Of a stretch of DNA of 64,000 nt, positions 36,601-45,660 are shown piece after piece. The stretch covers positions 3,588,001-3,652,000 of the forward strand of contig NZ_OY781981.1 of assembly GCF_963677565.1 (NCBI RefSeq), read 5' to 3'. Source of the stretch: an uncultured Draconibacterium sp. (GTDB lineage: Bacteria; Bacteroidota; Bacteroidia; Bacteroidales; Prolixibacteraceae). The translations under genes and the position numbers were made by a program. The notes under the pieces were generated by a model. It searched no databases and was not told the origin of the DNA. It was given only the letters and a program-made list of their open reading frames with translations. Numbering within the stretch: the first letter of the stretch is position 1; each line of letters starts with the position of its first letter.

Positions 36601-37756
36601 GATTGATAAGAGTGCTGATTATTTGCAGATTAGAGTGATTGACAATGGAGAAGGTTTGACCGAAAGTCAAATTGAAAACATCTTTAATCGTTTTTATTCT
36701 AAAAAAGAAACAGGCAATAATAATTCGCCGGGTTCAGGGGTTGGACTCGAACTCACCCGACGCATGGTTGAGCTGCATAAAGGTGTAATAAATGTTTCAA
36801 GCATCGAACATGAATCAGGCAAAAAAGAAACTACTTTTTCGGTCTACCTGTCATTGGATAAAAAAATATATTCTAACGAAGAGTTGGATGAAGACTTTAA
36901 AAATAGTGAAGATGCAAGTCTTTACACTTTCGACTTCTTACAACGTGAAACAGTAGTGGAATTATCAGAAGTAGACCAGGAGAGCACTGAGGCTGGTGAC
37001 GAGTTTGAACGTTTGTTAATAGTTGAAGATAATGCAGAAGTTCGGGCTTTTGTAAAAGAATTGTTTGCCGATAACTATGAAATAAGTGAAGCCGCAAACG
37101 GCGAAACAGGCTTGCAAAAAGCCATTGAAACCAATCCGCAAATCATTATTAGCGATGTAATGATGCCGGTAATGGATGGAATAGAATTGTGTAAACGCAT
37201 AAAAACTGATGCGCGTACCAGCCATATTCCGGTGATATTATTAACTGCCCGAACGGCACTTACTTTTAAATATGAAGGTTTGGAAACCGGTGCTGACGAT
37301 TATATTACCAAACCTTTTAGTGCGCGTTATCTTGCTTTGCGTGTGAAAAATCTTATAGAGCAACGCCGCAAAATTCAGGAGCATTTTAAAAGAAAGACTA
37401 TTTGTGATCCTGGTAGCATCACTCTTACCTCTGTTGACGAAAGGATATTGAAGAAAGCCGTTGATTATATCACCGCAAATATATCCAATCCAACCTTAAG
37501 TGTTACAAAAATTAGTGAGCATGTGGGATTGAGTAGAGTGCATTTTTATCGGAAAATAAAAGCTCTCACCAATCAAACTGCTGTTGAGTTTATTCGTAAT
37601 GTGAGGTTGAAACGTGCCGCAACTTTACTCCTTGAAAATAAAATATCGGTTAAGGAAGTTCGGAATCTTGTAGGATTTGATGATGCCGATTATTTCCGCA
37701 AATGTTTTAAAGACCAGTTTGGTGTAACTCCATCTGAATATTCAAAAGAACATTGA
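33611..37756 (+). CDS. Hybrid two-component system sensor-regulator (HTCS)
   Basis: A 1381-residue single-chain sensor and regulator. After a signal peptide (~1-26), residues ~27-670 hold fourteen two-component propeller repeats (for example FLWVGTRDGLNKFDG, ELWIGTANGL, NVWIGTFAGL), enough for two seven-bladed propellers. A Y_Y_Y domain (~672-788) precedes one membrane helix (~790-812). The cytoplasmic part has HisKA with His851 (SHELRTP), HATPase (NNLLSNAIKF, DNGEGL, GSGVGLEL), a receiver with Asp1182 (ISDVMMPVMDG) and a C-terminal AraC HTH (~1275-1381). It should sense an oligosaccharide in the periplasm and activate the SusC/SusD genes that start 300 bases downstream. Confidence 0.95.
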   Translation: MLMIVGFRLLYVILLIIATSSNTLFAERTFDEIDMSAGLSHNSALCLLEDHDGFLWVGTRDGLNKFDGAEFEIFKHEFFDSTSLINNHVNCLYETRENELWIGTANGLCIYSSQTNTFRVFSLLTDSHQYDSYYIRTIFETKDGRVWVGTTNGLYVVNKQRDKVTYKLIESDDNHLANNVLKIYQDSNGTLWLGTSNGLYWRQDEKFEQYFIDKTKKLERQAIREIIEDEDGYLWLGTERHGIYVLETESDFPEVKYQLNIENSLLSSNTVRSIFHENSDNVWIGTFAGLCIFNKQYKSTTVFDHFQRNKGAVSNNSIRDILTDSQGGIWLAVYQGGLNYYHPQKNLLHHYLWQTQKNPEIENRVISALIENEKQQLWLGSEGGGVYLSEDGGISITKIINPGKNTNLEKTVKALSQYKENLWIGSLAGLTHYNFKTQKKINYYHNPNDNNSINPGHVLALFQENEEKVWIGTNGGGVQLFNPLTGRFKDVEPFENKHVRCFLKDSKGDIWIGCERELFVLDSKSNKLKNLNQEIENWLNEEVDVIFIHEDTNKNIWFGARGRGLYLIKNNELHWFNTGNGLNDNTVNSMLDGGENVYWITTNKGLSKIEIDDRENEKISIESRSYAVSEGAQGMQYSSNCALQSYSGKLYFGGINGLNAFNPREIKEIEFYPNLVFKELQIDNKLIKTEEENSPLQKVLNETDNLILRYNQRDFSISFAGINFINPDKNNYRYRVVGLDDDWVEMGNQNTINFTYFPVGTYEIRLQVATNPQKWGADYRQLSLTVLPPWWKTWWAFLLYSFVLVVLLSLFFILSQRWAKMKNQLEMEHFQREKESELHHLKLKFYTDVSHELRTPLTLILAPLENLISKSELPIRFRNQLSQIQRSGLRLMQLVNQILDLRKLETGHENLQVAKGNIIRFFSEISLAFKEVATSKNIDFEFEPLREECLIWYDRDKLEIIVNNLLSNAIKFTPDGGKVKLKLKKISGRKIGLEAVGIDKSADYLQIRVIDNGEGLTESQIENIFNRFYSKKETGNNNSPGSGVGLELTRRMVELHKGVINVSSIEHESGKKETTFSVYLSLDKKIYSNEELDEDFKNSEDASLYTFDFLQRETVVELSEVDQESTEAGDEFERLLIVEDNAEVRAFVKELFADNYEISEAANGETGLQKAIETNPQIIISDVMMPVMDGIELCKRIKTDARTSHIPVILLTARTALTFKYEGLETGADDYITKPFSARYLALRVKNLIEQRRKIQEHFKRKTICDPGSITLTSVDERILKKAVDYITANISNPTLSVTKISEHVGLSRVHFYRKIKALTNQTAVEFIRNVRLKRAATLLLENKISVKEVRNLVGFDDADYFRKCFKDQFGVTPSEYSKEH

Positions 37757-37804
37757 TTAAGTAATTGTAAGTCAGTGTTTAATGAGTGAGTGTTAATCTG
37801 GTCT

Positions 37805-37855
37805 TGTTACATTTGACAGGTGTTTTGGTTACAAGTGATGACACCTAAAGTAACA
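37805..37855. promoter_or_regulatory. Nested dyad upstream of second SusC, candidate HTCS operator
   Basis: An outer pair TGTTAC (37805-37810) and GTAACA (37850-37855) encloses an inner pair AGGTGT (37818-37823) and ACACCT (37841-37846). The related direct repeats GTTACATTT and GTAACATTT also lie here. Its place 50-100 bases before the -7 element at 37908 is where an AraC-type activator would bind. Confidence 0.45.
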
Positions 37856-37907
37856 TTTCCCCTGCTTCCGTGTAACGCCATTCTTAACCATTCTAATCCA
37901 ATCGAAT

Positions 37908-37915
37908 TACTTTTG
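37908..37915 (+). promoter_or_regulatory. -7 promoter element of the second SusC operon
   Basis: TACTTTTG is an exact match to the Bacteroidota -7 consensus TAnnTTTG. The matching -33 TTTG is absent at the right distance, which suits a promoter that needs an activator. The ATG of the small membrane peptide is 23 bases downstream of the element. A second exact match, TACATTTG, lies at 37808 but overlaps the dyad. Confidence 0.45.
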
Positions 37916-37937
37916 GTTTAAACTAAAAAACGGACTT

Positions 37938-38033
37938 ATGAACAGTTCAAAAAAGCGATTAATGTTTTCTATCGTTGCAAGTGCAGCAATTCTGGCAGCA
38001 CTCATACTCTTGTTACTTTACATTTTATTATAA
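37938..38033 (+). CDS. 31-residue single-helix membrane peptide
   Basis: The ATG at 37938 opens a 31-codon frame. The product begins MNSSKKRLMF and is then almost entirely hydrophobic (about 20 residues of Ala, Ile and Leu ending LLLLYILL), so it is a single-span membrane peptide with a short positively charged N-tail. It starts just after a consensus -7 element, and its stop lies 24 bases before the SusC ATG, placing it first in the operon. I do not recognise a family. It could be a leader peptide that couples translation to SusC, or a small membrane partner. Confidence 0.5.
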   Translation: MNSSKKRLMFSIVASAAILAALILLLLYILL

Positions 38034-38057
38034 AAACTAATTCAAATCTTTAATCTT

Positions 38058-41042
38058 ATGAAAATTAAATTTCATATTAAAAAATTGGGTACTTTTTTAC
38101 TCGTTTTGTCGATAGGACTGAGTAGTTTTGCTCAGAATCAAACTATCAATGGAACTGTAAATGGGGAAGATGCTTCTGCATTGCCCGGAGTTACAGTAGT
38201 TGTAAAAGGAACAACACATGGTACCGTTACAGATGCATCTGGTGAATACGTTTTGTCAGATGTTCCTAAAGATGCTATTCTTCATTTTTCGTTTGTGGGT
38301 ATGCAGGCACAGGATATTCCAGTTGAAGGACAGAGCGTTATTAATGTTGTACTTCGGGCATCAGACATTGGTCTTGATGAAGTGGTTGTTGTGGGCTACG
38401 GTACACAACGCAAAAGCGATATTACCGGGGCAGTTGCTTCAGTTGGGCAAGATCGTTTGGAGCAAATCCCGAATACCAACTTTGCGCAGGCCTTACAGGG
38501 AGCCATTCCGGGCGTTACCATTTCAACCAATTCAGCCAGTGCCGAAGGTGGTAATATGAGTATAATGGTGCGTGGTAGAAATTCGATCGAAGCCAGTAAC
38601 ACGCCACTTATCGTTTTGGATGGAATACCGTATAGTGGAAGTATCTCTGAAATTAATCCCGATGATATTCAGTCGATTGAAGTACTGAAAGATGCATCTT
38701 CTGCTGCTATTTATGGCTCAAGAGGAGCTAATGGTGTTATTCTGGTAACAACAAAACGAGGAAAAACAGGAAAACCAACCATTAATTACAATGGATATTA
38801 TGGTATTCAAGAAATTGCCAGCTTACCCGATATTATGGATGGCGAAGAATTTTGGCAATTTAAAAATACCCGAAATCCGGAACAAATTACCGATTCAGAG
38901 CGCGAAGTATATGAGTCGGGTCAATGGACAGACTGGATTGATGTAACTACTCGTACAGGTAAAAAACAGCAACATACTTTGTCGCTTTCAGGAGGGACCG
39001 AAAAAATGAATTATTTTGTTTCAGGTACTTACCTTGATGTTGAGGGGGTTGCCGTTGGCGACGATTTTCAACGTTATTCGACCCGTTTTAATTTTGAAGC
39101 TGAAGTAACCGATTGGTTTACTTTGGGATCTAACACGTTGTTGTCATTGGCCGACAGAGGAGGTTTTGCACCTAACTGGAGTGGCGGAACTGCCGGAGCA
39201 TTCTGGATGAATCCATTAACAAAAGCATTCGACGAAAATGGAGAACCAACCATTTATCCGTGGCCGGAGGATGTTTATTGGGGAAATCCTTTGGCCGGAA
39301 CATTGGCTGATAGCAAGGATAAGCGTTATAAAGTTTTTACCAATAACTACGCGATTGTAAATGTGCCATGGGTTCCCGGTCTTCAGTATAAATTAAATAC
39401 TGGTATTGAATATGCAAACCGCGAACAGGCCAGTTATTATGGCCGCAATACAAAAGACGGACTTGAAAACGGCGGAGAATCGAGTGTAACTAACCGGGTA
39501 GATAACGACTACACTGTCGAGAATATTCTTTCGTACACCAACGAATTCGGAGCACATAAAATATTTGCAACTGCACTGTACAGTTACCAAAGGAGTGGAT
39601 ACGAATGGCATCGTACCGATGCTCAGGGATTTCCTAATGATGTACTAACCTGGCATCAGGCTTCAACTGCAAATTTGGTTACTCCTTCTTCTTCTTTCAG
39701 AAAAGAAACCATTCTTTCGCAAATGTTACGTCTAAATTACAGTTATGATAGCCGCTATTTAATTACCGTAACCGGTAGGCGAGATGGATACTCTGGTTTT
39801 GGTACCAATCGAAAATGGGGTACTTTCCCATCGGTAGCTTTAGGCTGGAACATTGCAAATGAAAGTTTCTTTAGCGATGTAGAATTTATGAACCAGCTAA
39901 AACTTCGCTTTTCGTACGGAGAGAATGGTAACCAGGCTGTTGGTCCGTACGAAACTTTAGCCCGTTTATCTGAGCGTTCTTATCTCGATGGAACATCAAC
40001 TGCACCCGGTTATCGTCCCACTAAACTCGGAAATCCTGATTTAGGTTGGGAAGCAACCAAATCATTTAACTTTGGTCTTGATTTTGGTTTTTTCGACGGT
40101 AAACTCTCTGGTAGTTTGGATGTATATAATTCAGATACTTATGATCTGCTTCTTGACCGGAGCATTTCTCCCGTTCATGGTATTACAAGTATTACCGAGA
40201 ATATTGGGAAAACAAATAATAAAGGAATTGAATTAATGCTAAACTCCTACAATGTTCAAAACGACAATTTTACGTGGACAACATCGGCCACTTTTTCATA
40301 CACAAAAAACAAAATTGTAGGTCTTTATGGTTACCTGGATGAAGATGGAAACGAAATTGATGATTTGGGAAACCGCTGGTTTATTGGCGAACCAATTCGG
40401 GTAAACTTTGGTCGTGTTTTCGACGGTATTTGGCAGTTAGACGACGATATCGAGAATTCAGCTCAACCTGATGCAATTCCCGGCGATGCTAAAATTGTTG
40501 ACCAGATTACAGTAGATACCGATGGCGATGGAATACCTGATGAAGCTGACGGTGTTATAAACGATGATGACCGTGTTATTCAAGGACAACGCGATCCTAA
40601 AGTTATGTGGGGATTAACCAATACGCTGAAGTATAAAGCTTTCTCTTTTACCTTTTTCTTACATGGCATGCACGGCCACAAGAAAAGTAATTCGTTAATG
40701 ACTGACAACGTTTGGAGTAGCCGTAGAAATACAACCCAAAAGAACTGGTGGTCGGAAGATAACCCAAGTAACGAATGGATTGGAAATTCGGAGGATAATC
40801 AAACTCACGGAGCAACTTTTATCGAGAGCGCAGGTTTTGTGCGGGTAAAAGATGTTACGCTGTCATACGATTTGCCAACCAGCCTCACTTCAAAAATCGG
40901 ATTTAATAAATTACGTGTTTACGCAACAGGAAGAAATTTAATGACTTTTACCAATTACAATGGTCTCGATCCTGAATTAAGTGGAGACAGAAGTGTCCCC
41001 TTGCAGAAGGAATATTTGGTAGGACTAATCTTAGGATTTTAA
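38058..41042 (+). CDS. SusC-like TonB-dependent transporter (sulfated polysaccharide PUL)
   Basis: A 994-residue outer-membrane transporter. The signal peptide ends near SSFAQ (~26), a carboxypeptidase-D-like domain carries TVVVKGTTHGTVTDASGEY, and the plug has VVVVGYGTQRK, TPLIVLDGIPYSG and VLKDASSAAIYGSRGANGVI. A calcium-like loop (DTDGDGIPDEADG) precedes the last third, and the chain ends YLVGLILGF. It pairs with the SusD gene 23 bases downstream and should import oligosaccharides from the sulfated glycan attacked by the enzymes that follow. Confidence 0.92.
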   Translation: MKIKFHIKKLGTFLLVLSIGLSSFAQNQTINGTVNGEDASALPGVTVVVKGTTHGTVTDASGEYVLSDVPKDAILHFSFVGMQAQDIPVEGQSVINVVLRASDIGLDEVVVVGYGTQRKSDITGAVASVGQDRLEQIPNTNFAQALQGAIPGVTISTNSASAEGGNMSIMVRGRNSIEASNTPLIVLDGIPYSGSISEINPDDIQSIEVLKDASSAAIYGSRGANGVILVTTKRGKTGKPTINYNGYYGIQEIASLPDIMDGEEFWQFKNTRNPEQITDSEREVYESGQWTDWIDVTTRTGKKQQHTLSLSGGTEKMNYFVSGTYLDVEGVAVGDDFQRYSTRFNFEAEVTDWFTLGSNTLLSLADRGGFAPNWSGGTAGAFWMNPLTKAFDENGEPTIYPWPEDVYWGNPLAGTLADSKDKRYKVFTNNYAIVNVPWVPGLQYKLNTGIEYANREQASYYGRNTKDGLENGGESSVTNRVDNDYTVENILSYTNEFGAHKIFATALYSYQRSGYEWHRTDAQGFPNDVLTWHQASTANLVTPSSSFRKETILSQMLRLNYSYDSRYLITVTGRRDGYSGFGTNRKWGTFPSVALGWNIANESFFSDVEFMNQLKLRFSYGENGNQAVGPYETLARLSERSYLDGTSTAPGYRPTKLGNPDLGWEATKSFNFGLDFGFFDGKLSGSLDVYNSDTYDLLLDRSISPVHGITSITENIGKTNNKGIELMLNSYNVQNDNFTWTTSATFSYTKNKIVGLYGYLDEDGNEIDDLGNRWFIGEPIRVNFGRVFDGIWQLDDDIENSAQPDAIPGDAKIVDQITVDTDGDGIPDEADGVINDDDRVIQGQRDPKVMWGLTNTLKYKAFSFTFFLHGMHGHKKSNSLMTDNVWSSRRNTTQKNWWSEDNPSNEWIGNSEDNQTHGATFIESAGFVRVKDVTLSYDLPTSLTSKIGFNKLRVYATGRNLMTFTNYNGLDPELSGDRSVPLQKEYLVGLILGF

Positions 41043-41065
41043 TTAATATCTAAAATTGAGAAAAA

Positions 41066-42694
41066 ATGAAGACATTCAATAAAATATTTATACTGCTTGC
41101 TTTTATTGTTGTGGGATTTGCCTGTTCAGAAGATGAGCTGATTGAAAATCCTCCGCATATATTGGCAGCAGATGTTTTGTATGTAGATTATGCCGGTTTC
41201 CAAGCCGGAGTTAATGGACTTTATGCACAGTTTCGTCGCGAACGTGCCGGTGAAACCTGGGGAAGTAACAACGACCTTTTAATTGATCCGGCTCTTTCGG
41301 GAGTTGATAACTGTTACGGCAACCATCGCTCGGGATGGGCACGTATTGGTAACGATTGGGGAGAACGAAACAAGCCAACAGAAGGTCATTATCGAAATTT
41401 TTGGAATTGGTTGTACAATACAATTAATGCTGCAAATACAATAATTGTTCGTGCCGAAAATCCGGATGTGGACTGGACTGAAGAACAAAAAAAACATATT
41501 TTGGCAGAAGCCCGTTTTTTTAGGGCGTGGTGTTATCGCCATCTCACTTTTATGTGGGGAGATGTTCCGTTAAATTTAAACGAATCGAGTGGCAGCAATG
41601 TAATAACGGATTGGGAACGTACTCCTGTAGCTCAGGTTCGTCAACAAATAGAAGAAGATTTGCTTTTTGCTGAAGCAAACCTTCCCGATTATCACGAACA
41701 AGATGGAAGAATAGCCAAAGTTGTTCCTCAGCATTACCTGGCAGAGTTGTACCTAACCATTGGCGAAAACGAAAAGGCAAAACAAAAAGCTCAGGCAGTA
41801 ATAGATAATCCTAATTATCGGTTAATGACGGAACGATTTGGGGTGGAAGCTAGCGAGCCTTCAGGTTCACCTTTTTCCGACTTATTTGTAAATGGAAATA
41901 CCAACCGAAGTGAAGGAAATATGGAAGAACTTTTAACCGTTCAATGCGAACTGGAGGTAATTGGAGGGGGATATAATATTATGCGCCGTTGGTGCCGCAA
42001 CCGTTTATACAGCGGTTTCAAACCCTGGGGTAAATCAAATGCCGTTACTTTTTCGGTTGAAGGTGGTGGCCGCGGTATTGGTAGAATCGGACCCACAAGA
42101 TTTGCAATGGAATTGTATGAAGAAGGAGACGATAGAGGAAGTGATGAAATGTGGTGGACTTTTGCTGTATTAAACAACCCGGATGCAATTCCAGATGGAC
42201 ATGCACTTGGCGATACATTCAGGATTGAGTGGCAGGGTAGAGATGAATCAAGAGGAGATTACTATTGGCCAAGCACATCAAAATGGGATTATGCAAATCC
42301 AAATGATTTGGCCGGAGGTAGTAGCTACAACGACATTATTTACTTACGTTTAGCAGATACTTATTTGTTATTGGCCGAAGCTCAGTTATTAACTGATGGA
42401 GCTACTGCTGCTGCCGAAACAATTAATGTGCTCCGCAGAAGAGCAAATGCCTCAGAAGTTACAGCCGGAGATGTAACGCTGGATTTTATTCTGGACGAAC
42501 GGTCGAGAGAATTGTTTACAGAAGAACATCGCAGGTATACATTACTCAGAATGAATAAATGGTTTGAGCGTACCAAGTTGTACAACAAATTGGCGAGTCC
42601 AAATATTACAGAGCGAGATAAATTATTTCCAATTCCTCAAACAGTAATAGATGCTAACTTAACAGTACCGATGGAACAAAATCCTGGGTATTAG
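41066..42694 (+). CDS. SusD-like surface glycan-binding lipoprotein (sulfated polysaccharide PUL)
   Basis: A 542-residue lipoprotein (lipobox GFAC, Cys 20) starting CSEDEL after processing. SusD marks include AGFQAGVNGLYAQF, AEARFFRAWCYRHLTFMWGD near residue 155, AELYLTIGENEKAKQKAQAV (TPR-like), YLRLADTYLLLAEAQL near 430 and the end LFPIPQTVIDANLT...NPGY. It caps the SusC channel encoded just upstream. It is longer than the alginate SusD by 65 residues, mainly through insertions in the middle. A perfect 12-bp hairpin follows it. Confidence 0.92.
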   Translation: MKTFNKIFILLAFIVVGFACSEDELIENPPHILAADVLYVDYAGFQAGVNGLYAQFRRERAGETWGSNNDLLIDPALSGVDNCYGNHRSGWARIGNDWGERNKPTEGHYRNFWNWLYNTINAANTIIVRAENPDVDWTEEQKKHILAEARFFRAWCYRHLTFMWGDVPLNLNESSGSNVITDWERTPVAQVRQQIEEDLLFAEANLPDYHEQDGRIAKVVPQHYLAELYLTIGENEKAKQKAQAVIDNPNYRLMTERFGVEASEPSGSPFSDLFVNGNTNRSEGNMEELLTVQCELEVIGGGYNIMRRWCRNRLYSGFKPWGKSNAVTFSVEGGGRGIGRIGPTRFAMELYEEGDDRGSDEMWWTFAVLNNPDAIPDGHALGDTFRIEWQGRDESRGDYYWPSTSKWDYANPNDLAGGSSYNDIIYLRLADTYLLLAEAQLLTDGATAAAETINVLRRRANASEVTAGDVTLDFILDERSRELFTEEHRRYTLLRMNKWFERTKLYNKLASPNITERDKLFPIPQTVIDANLTVPMEQNPGY

Positions 42695-42728
42695 TTTCGC
42701 AACATAGTTTAATTAGTTTAGTTATTGC

Positions 42729-42758
42729 GTAAGGGATTTCATTCTGGAAATCCCTTAC
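42729..42758 (+). terminator. Perfect 12-bp hairpin after susD
   Basis: GTAAGGGATTTC (42729-42740) is the exact reverse complement of GAAATCCCTTAC (42747-42758) with a 6-base loop, followed by TTTCTCT. It ends 32 bases before the sulfatase ATG at 42791 and probably lowers or tunes read-through from susCD into the enzyme genes. Confidence 0.7.
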
Positions 42759-42790
42759 TTTCTCTGAAAACATTGAAAAAACGGTATAAA

Positions 42791-44188
42791 ATGATTCGAA
42801 TAAAAACGCTACTGCTGTTCTTTTCTCTTTCATTAGGAGTATTTGGCTTTGCAAAGGCTCAAAAAGCAAATGTTATAATGATAATGGCCGATGACCTCGG
42901 TTGGGGTGACGTGGGCTTTAATGGGAACGAAAAGATTATCACTCCACACCTTGATAAAATGGCCGAAGCCGGTATGAAATTTACCAATTTTTATGCGGCA
43001 GCACCACTTTGTTCGCCAACACGTGCCAGTTGTTTAACCGGACGTGCACCGTTTCGTCAGGGAATTTTTGCAGCCCACACCGGGGCCATGCGTCACGCCG
43101 AAACTACCATTGCCGAAGTGTTGAAAAAGAGGGGATATGCAACCGGATTTTTCGGAAAATGGCATTTGGGCTGGGTGGAAGCCGACAAGGTAGAAAGCCG
43201 CGGACATTATTCTCCACCATGGCATCATGGTTTTGAAGAGGTATTTGCTACAAAAAGTGCTGTGCCTACCTGGAATCCAACTATATATCCCGACAACTGG
43301 AGTGGCTTTGGAAAAGGTGAAAATGGTAAATGGGGTGGTTCAATTTATGTTCATAATGGAGAACCTGTTACCGATAACCTGGAGGGTGATGATAGTCGCA
43401 TAATCATGGACCGGGCTATTCCTTTCATCGAAAAATCAATCAATGAAGAAAAACCATTCCTGGCAACCATTTGGTTTCATACACCACATGAACCGGTTGT
43501 GGCCGGACCTGAGTATTTGGCAAAATACCCCGGCTTGCCCGAAGATCAAAAACATTTATATGGTTGTATTACGGCAATGGATGAACAAATCGGTCGGTTA
43601 AAAGCATTTCTGAAAGAAAAAGGTGTCGCTGAAAATACCATCCTGCTTTTTTGTTCCGATAATGGCCCTGCCGATCCGCAGGCGAAAGCAGGCATTGCTT
43701 CTGCCGGGCCGTTCCGCGGACACAAACATCAAATGTGGGAAGGCGGACTTCGGGTTCCTTCGGTAATTGAATGGCCGGGGAAAATTGAAGCCGGAAAAAC
43801 AAGCAACTTTACAGCCTGTACCAGCGATTATTTTCCAACAATTCTTGAATTACTAGACATACCGGTGCCTGATAAAGTACCTTTAGATGGAGTAAGTATC
43901 GTCCCGGTTATAAGAGGGGAGAAAATGGAAAGGGAAATACCCTTTGCTTCAGGTTTCCTTCGCCATTACAGAAATACCGAAATTTATGCTTTCATCGATG
44001 GGCAATATAAAATTTGTATCCCAGATAAAGGCGATGAAATGATGCTTTTTGATTTGGAAACAGATCCAACTGAATCAAAAAATCTGGCTGATGAAAAACC
44101 AGAATTGTTCGAAAAAATGAAAGCCGGTCTGGAAAAAGTAAAAACCTCGTGGGAACTGAGCCGCGAAGGGTATGATTACCAGTGGTAA
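42791..44188 (+). CDS. S1-type sulfatase (arylsulfatase-like), first of three
   Basis: I use the ATG at 42791 (465 aa), where a clean signal peptide begins (cut near AKAQ, ~22). An upstream start at 42725 would run through the hairpin. The formylglycine motif is CSPTR with Cys74 (PLCSPTRASCLTGR), and metal residues lie in IMADDLGWGD, HTPHEP and FCSDNGP. Overall it resembles arylsulfatase A / N-acetylgalactosamine-6-sulfatase-like S1 enzymes. It needs an anaerobic or aerobic maturase, not seen in the window. It should remove sulfate esters from the PUL glycan in the periplasm. Confidence 0.88.
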   Translation: MIRIKTLLLFFSLSLGVFGFAKAQKANVIMIMADDLGWGDVGFNGNEKIITPHLDKMAEAGMKFTNFYAAAPLCSPTRASCLTGRAPFRQGIFAAHTGAMRHAETTIAEVLKKRGYATGFFGKWHLGWVEADKVESRGHYSPPWHHGFEEVFATKSAVPTWNPTIYPDNWSGFGKGENGKWGGSIYVHNGEPVTDNLEGDDSRIIMDRAIPFIEKSINEEKPFLATIWFHTPHEPVVAGPEYLAKYPGLPEDQKHLYGCITAMDEQIGRLKAFLKEKGVAENTILLFCSDNGPADPQAKAGIASAGPFRGHKHQMWEGGLRVPSVIEWPGKIEAGKTSNFTACTSDYFPTILELLDIPVPDKVPLDGVSIVPVIRGEKMEREIPFASGFLRHYRNTEIYAFIDGQYKICIPDKGDEMMLFDLETDPTESKNLADEKPELFEKMKAGLEKVKTSWELSREGYDYQW

Positions 44189-44218
44189 GAACACTTATCG
44201 CTGCAAACTTAAAAAGTT

Positions 44219-45649
44219 ATGAGAAAAATATTCTTCCTTTCATTGATTATTGGCATTGCTGCCTGTTCAACACCTTTAAAAAAAAATAAGGAGACACCCG
44301 AACAGGAATACATAATGGTTGATGCCAAAACGCGTGTTTACCACGATGATGGTACACGTACCTACCGGCCTTATAAACCATTTAAAACCCGCTCCCTGGA
44401 AATTCTTGCTGGCTATCAGGAACCGGAGGAATTACCAGTACTTAGTAAATACGGTGGAAACACTAACTTAAAGGAGAAAGCAACTGGTTTTTTTCATGTA
44501 AAAAAAATTGGCGATCGTTGGTGGGGTATCGATCCGGAAGGAAACAGCTATGTGAATATCGCCTTAAACAGCCTGAATGCCAAAGGCTCGGAAGGGATGA
44601 AACAGGCCATGAAAGAAAAGTTTGGCTCAAAAGAAAACTGGATGAAAGAGACCATTGCCTTATTGCAGGTTTATGGTTTTAACTGTGCCGGCTCGTGGTC
44701 GGATCACGAGGCTATTATAGCGTATAATAAAACAGCTGAACGCCCAATGGCCTACACCATAAATTGGAATTTTATGAGCAGTTATGGGCGTCAACGTGGT
44801 GGAACGTACCAGCAAGCCGGACACACCGGTTACCCCAACGATGCCATTTTTGTGTTCGACCCGGATTTCGAAACCTTTTGCGATGAGCATGCCAAACAGT
44901 TGTTGCAATATAAAGACGATCCAAATCTATTTGGCTACTTCTCGGATAATGAAATGCCATTTAAATTTAAAGCCATCGATAATTATTTAGCCCTCCCGGA
45001 ACATGAACACGGACGAGTGGCAGCTGAAAACTGGTTAAAAGAAAAAGGTATAACAAAAAATGATATTACAGATGAGCACCGTGAGGAATTTATGGCACTT
45101 GTGGGCGAAAAGTATTTTTCAATTGTTTCGAAAGCGATTAAAAAATACGATCCCAACCACATGTACATCGGGGCACGGTTTTATGCCGACGAAAAGCATC
45201 ACGAACAGTTTATGCGTGCCATTGGGCCTCACCTCGATATTGTTTCAAATAATTATTATAACCACTGGACTCCTGATTCAGCACATGTAAATGAGTGGAC
45301 AGAATGGACCGGACGGCCATTTATTGTTACCGAATATTACACCAAAGGTGAAGACTCGGGAATGGGTAATATCAGTGGTGCTGGATGGATTGTTCGCACC
45401 CAGGAAGACCGCGGTTTGTTTTATCAGAACTACAACCTGGCCTTGCTCGAATCGAAAAACTGCGTGGGCTGGCACTATTTTAAATACATCGATAACGACC
45501 CCAACCAAAAAGGGGTTGACCCATCGAATGTAGATGCCAACAAAGGCATTGTAAGTAACCGCTACGTTCCGTGGACTCCAATGCTGGATAAAATGAAGGA
45601 ATTAAATACGCAGGTGTATAACCTGGTGGAGCATTTTGATAAACAATAA
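44219..45649 (+). CDS. Clan GH-A glycoside hydrolase lipoprotein, agarase-like
   Basis: A 476-residue lipoprotein (lipobox IAAC, Cys 16). An N-terminal beta region leads to GFFHVKKIGDRWWGIDPEGN and a TIM barrel. Candidate acid/base Glu245 is in GYFSDNEMPF and candidate nucleophile Glu372 in PFIVTEYYTKG. The DNE motif and the RWWGIDPEGN start remind me of GH50 beta-agarases and relatives, but the family is not certain. It may cut galactose-type linkages of an agar-like or other red or brown algal polymer. It lies 30 bases after the sulfatase and 11 before the esterase, so it is tightly clustered. Confidence 0.62.
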   Translation: MRKIFFLSLIIGIAACSTPLKKNKETPEQEYIMVDAKTRVYHDDGTRTYRPYKPFKTRSLEILAGYQEPEELPVLSKYGGNTNLKEKATGFFHVKKIGDRWWGIDPEGNSYVNIALNSLNAKGSEGMKQAMKEKFGSKENWMKETIALLQVYGFNCAGSWSDHEAIIAYNKTAERPMAYTINWNFMSSYGRQRGGTYQQAGHTGYPNDAIFVFDPDFETFCDEHAKQLLQYKDDPNLFGYFSDNEMPFKFKAIDNYLALPEHEHGRVAAENWLKEKGITKNDITDEHREEFMALVGEKYFSIVSKAIKKYDPNHMYIGARFYADEKHHEQFMRAIGPHLDIVSNNYYNHWTPDSAHVNEWTEWTGRPFIVTEYYTKGEDSGMGNISGAGWIVRTQEDRGLFYQNYNLALLESKNCVGWHYFKYIDNDPNQKGVDPSNVDANKGIVSNRYVPWTPMLDKMKELNTQVYNLVEHFDKQ

Positions 45650-45660
45650 AACATTTATTT

